In this document: positions 63,543 to 64,000 of the stretch, piece after piece | Layout of the letters: the number at the start of each line of letters is the position of its first letter | Position numbering within the stretch: position 1 is the first letter of the stretch | Assembly: GCA_025963635.1 (NCBI GenBank) | Contig: JAOQAK010000063.1 | Location: 124,001-188,000 of the forward strand | Origin: Ferruginibacter sp. | Lineage (GTDB): Bacteria; Bacteroidota; Bacteroidia; Chitinophagales; Chitinophagaceae | Length of the DNA: 64,000 bases | Reading direction: 5' to 3' | Position numbers and translations under genes: made by a program | The notes under the pieces: model-generated | What the model was told of the DNA's origin: nothing | The model's database searches: none | What the model saw: the letters and a program-made list of their open reading frames with translations, nothing else

Positions 63543-64000
63543 TTATTTTTACGATCAGCGTGGTTTTAATAATGATTATGTTTTGTTCATTCATCGTAAC
63601 GATCATCTATCGTTACCAGCAAAAGCAAAATATATATTTTAAAGAGCTGGAAGCACTTAAGGTAACCCATGAAACCGATTTATTGAAAGCAAGGCTTGAG
63701 ATGCAGGAATATACATTTCAACATGTATCCAGGGAGATCCACGATAATATCGGACAAAAGCTATCTCTTGCAAAACTTTATTTAAATACCATTACTGATT
63801 CAATAATTAATCCAAGACCTATCCAGGTAGATAATTCCGTGGGGATAATCGCAGAGGTAATCATAGACCTGAGTGATATTGCAAGAAGCATGAGTTCTGA
63901 AATAATTTTAGACAAGGGCCTGGTGAATGGAGTAGAATTTGAAGTAGCACAATTGCAAAAATCCGGTATTTATGAAATAGATTTGGTGATTAGTGGTAAC
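63515..64000 (+). CDS. Sensor histidine kinase, N-terminal part (HisKA_3 type)
   Basis: The frame starts at ATG 63515, inside the end of the membrane protein gene, and stays open to the window end, giving 162 residues. It has one N-terminal membrane helix (about residues 9-32), a coiled-coil linker and the dimerisation helix with the phosphorylated histidine His76 in SREIHDNIGQKLSLAKLYL, the HisKA_3 pattern of the NarX/LiaS/DesK group. The ATPase domain lies beyond the window. It is expected to phosphorylate a NarL-type regulator, and one is encoded divergently at 61769. Confidence 0.9.
   Translation, partial: MLNQSPQSIIIFTISVVLIMIMFCSFIVTIIYRYQQKQNIYFKELEALKVTHETDLLKARLEMQEYTFQHVSREIHDNIGQKLSLAKLYLNTITDSIINPRPIQVDNSVGIIAEVIIDLSDIARSMSSEIILDKGLVNGVEFEVAQLQKSGIYEIDLVISGN

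Overview
The window looks like chromosomal DNA from a Bacteroidota member, most likely family Chitinophagaceae. The evidence is a SusC/SusD pair, lipoproteins with a Cys-Lys-Lys lipobox end, a type IX secretion (gliding-motility type) C-terminal domain, the futalosine menaquinone genes mqnB and mqnD, almost no Shine-Dalgarno sequences, and a few TAnnTTTG promoter boxes. No rRNA, tRNA, CRISPR array, transposase or prophage gene was seen. Most of the window is core metabolism.

Layout. 1-4241 (+): the end of a SusC receptor, its SusD lipoprotein, and a lipoprotein with a heme c motif and FG-GAP repeats. 4583-7298 (-): an ammonium transporter followed by a porin-like barrel. 7938-25187 (-): a long nitrogen and branched-chain amino acid block read leuA-leuB-ilvE-ilvD-ilvB-ilvN-ilvC-ilvA-gltB-gltD. 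leuC and leuD are not in it. 25389-33248: an unrecognised helical protein, a HicB-HicA toxin-antitoxin pair, a TonB-dependent receptor with a small cysteine-containing partner, a dipeptide epimerase and small hypothetical genes. 33312-39056: peptide deformylase, RuvX, a UbiA-type prenyltransferase, a TrmH-type methylase and MutS. 39154-48933: a type IX secreted PKD-like protein, tryptophan 2,3-dioxygenase, two secreted hypotheticals, a flavin monooxygenase, a PNPOx-type protein, cysteine desulfurase, phosphoglucosamine mutase and a DUF4287 protein. 49164-55471: accB and accC separated by a four-helix-bundle gene, an elongation factor P with an unusual tip, a thioredoxin-like protein, malate dehydrogenase and fabD. 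55525-61539: a Uma2 nuclease, a pterin cluster (two PTPS-type genes plus folE), mqnB-mqnD, photolyase and a class IV aminotransferase. 61769-64000: a NarL-type response regulator divergent from a membrane protein and a sensor kinase cut by the window end.

How the genes work together. Amt brings in ammonium, GltBD makes glutamate, and IlvE uses glutamate to finish valine, leucine and isoleucine. AccB, AccC and FabD feed fatty acid synthesis. MqnB, MqnD and possibly the UbiA protein belong to menaquinone synthesis. FolE plus two PTPS-type enzymes suggest a reduced pterin cofactor.

The less ordinary signals are mostly outside the genes or in details. (1) EF-P has Arg at position 32 in an NKTAR loop instead of the lysine KPGKG loop. 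(2) Degenerate tandem repeats with strict 7-bp or 8-bp periods butt against start or stop codons of several genes, including mutS and accC. (3) A 74-bp dispersed repeat occurs twice. (4) A nested inverted-repeat element lies between ilvB and ilvN. (5) A four-helix-bundle gene sits inside the acc operon between two octamer tracts. No single large undescribed system was found.
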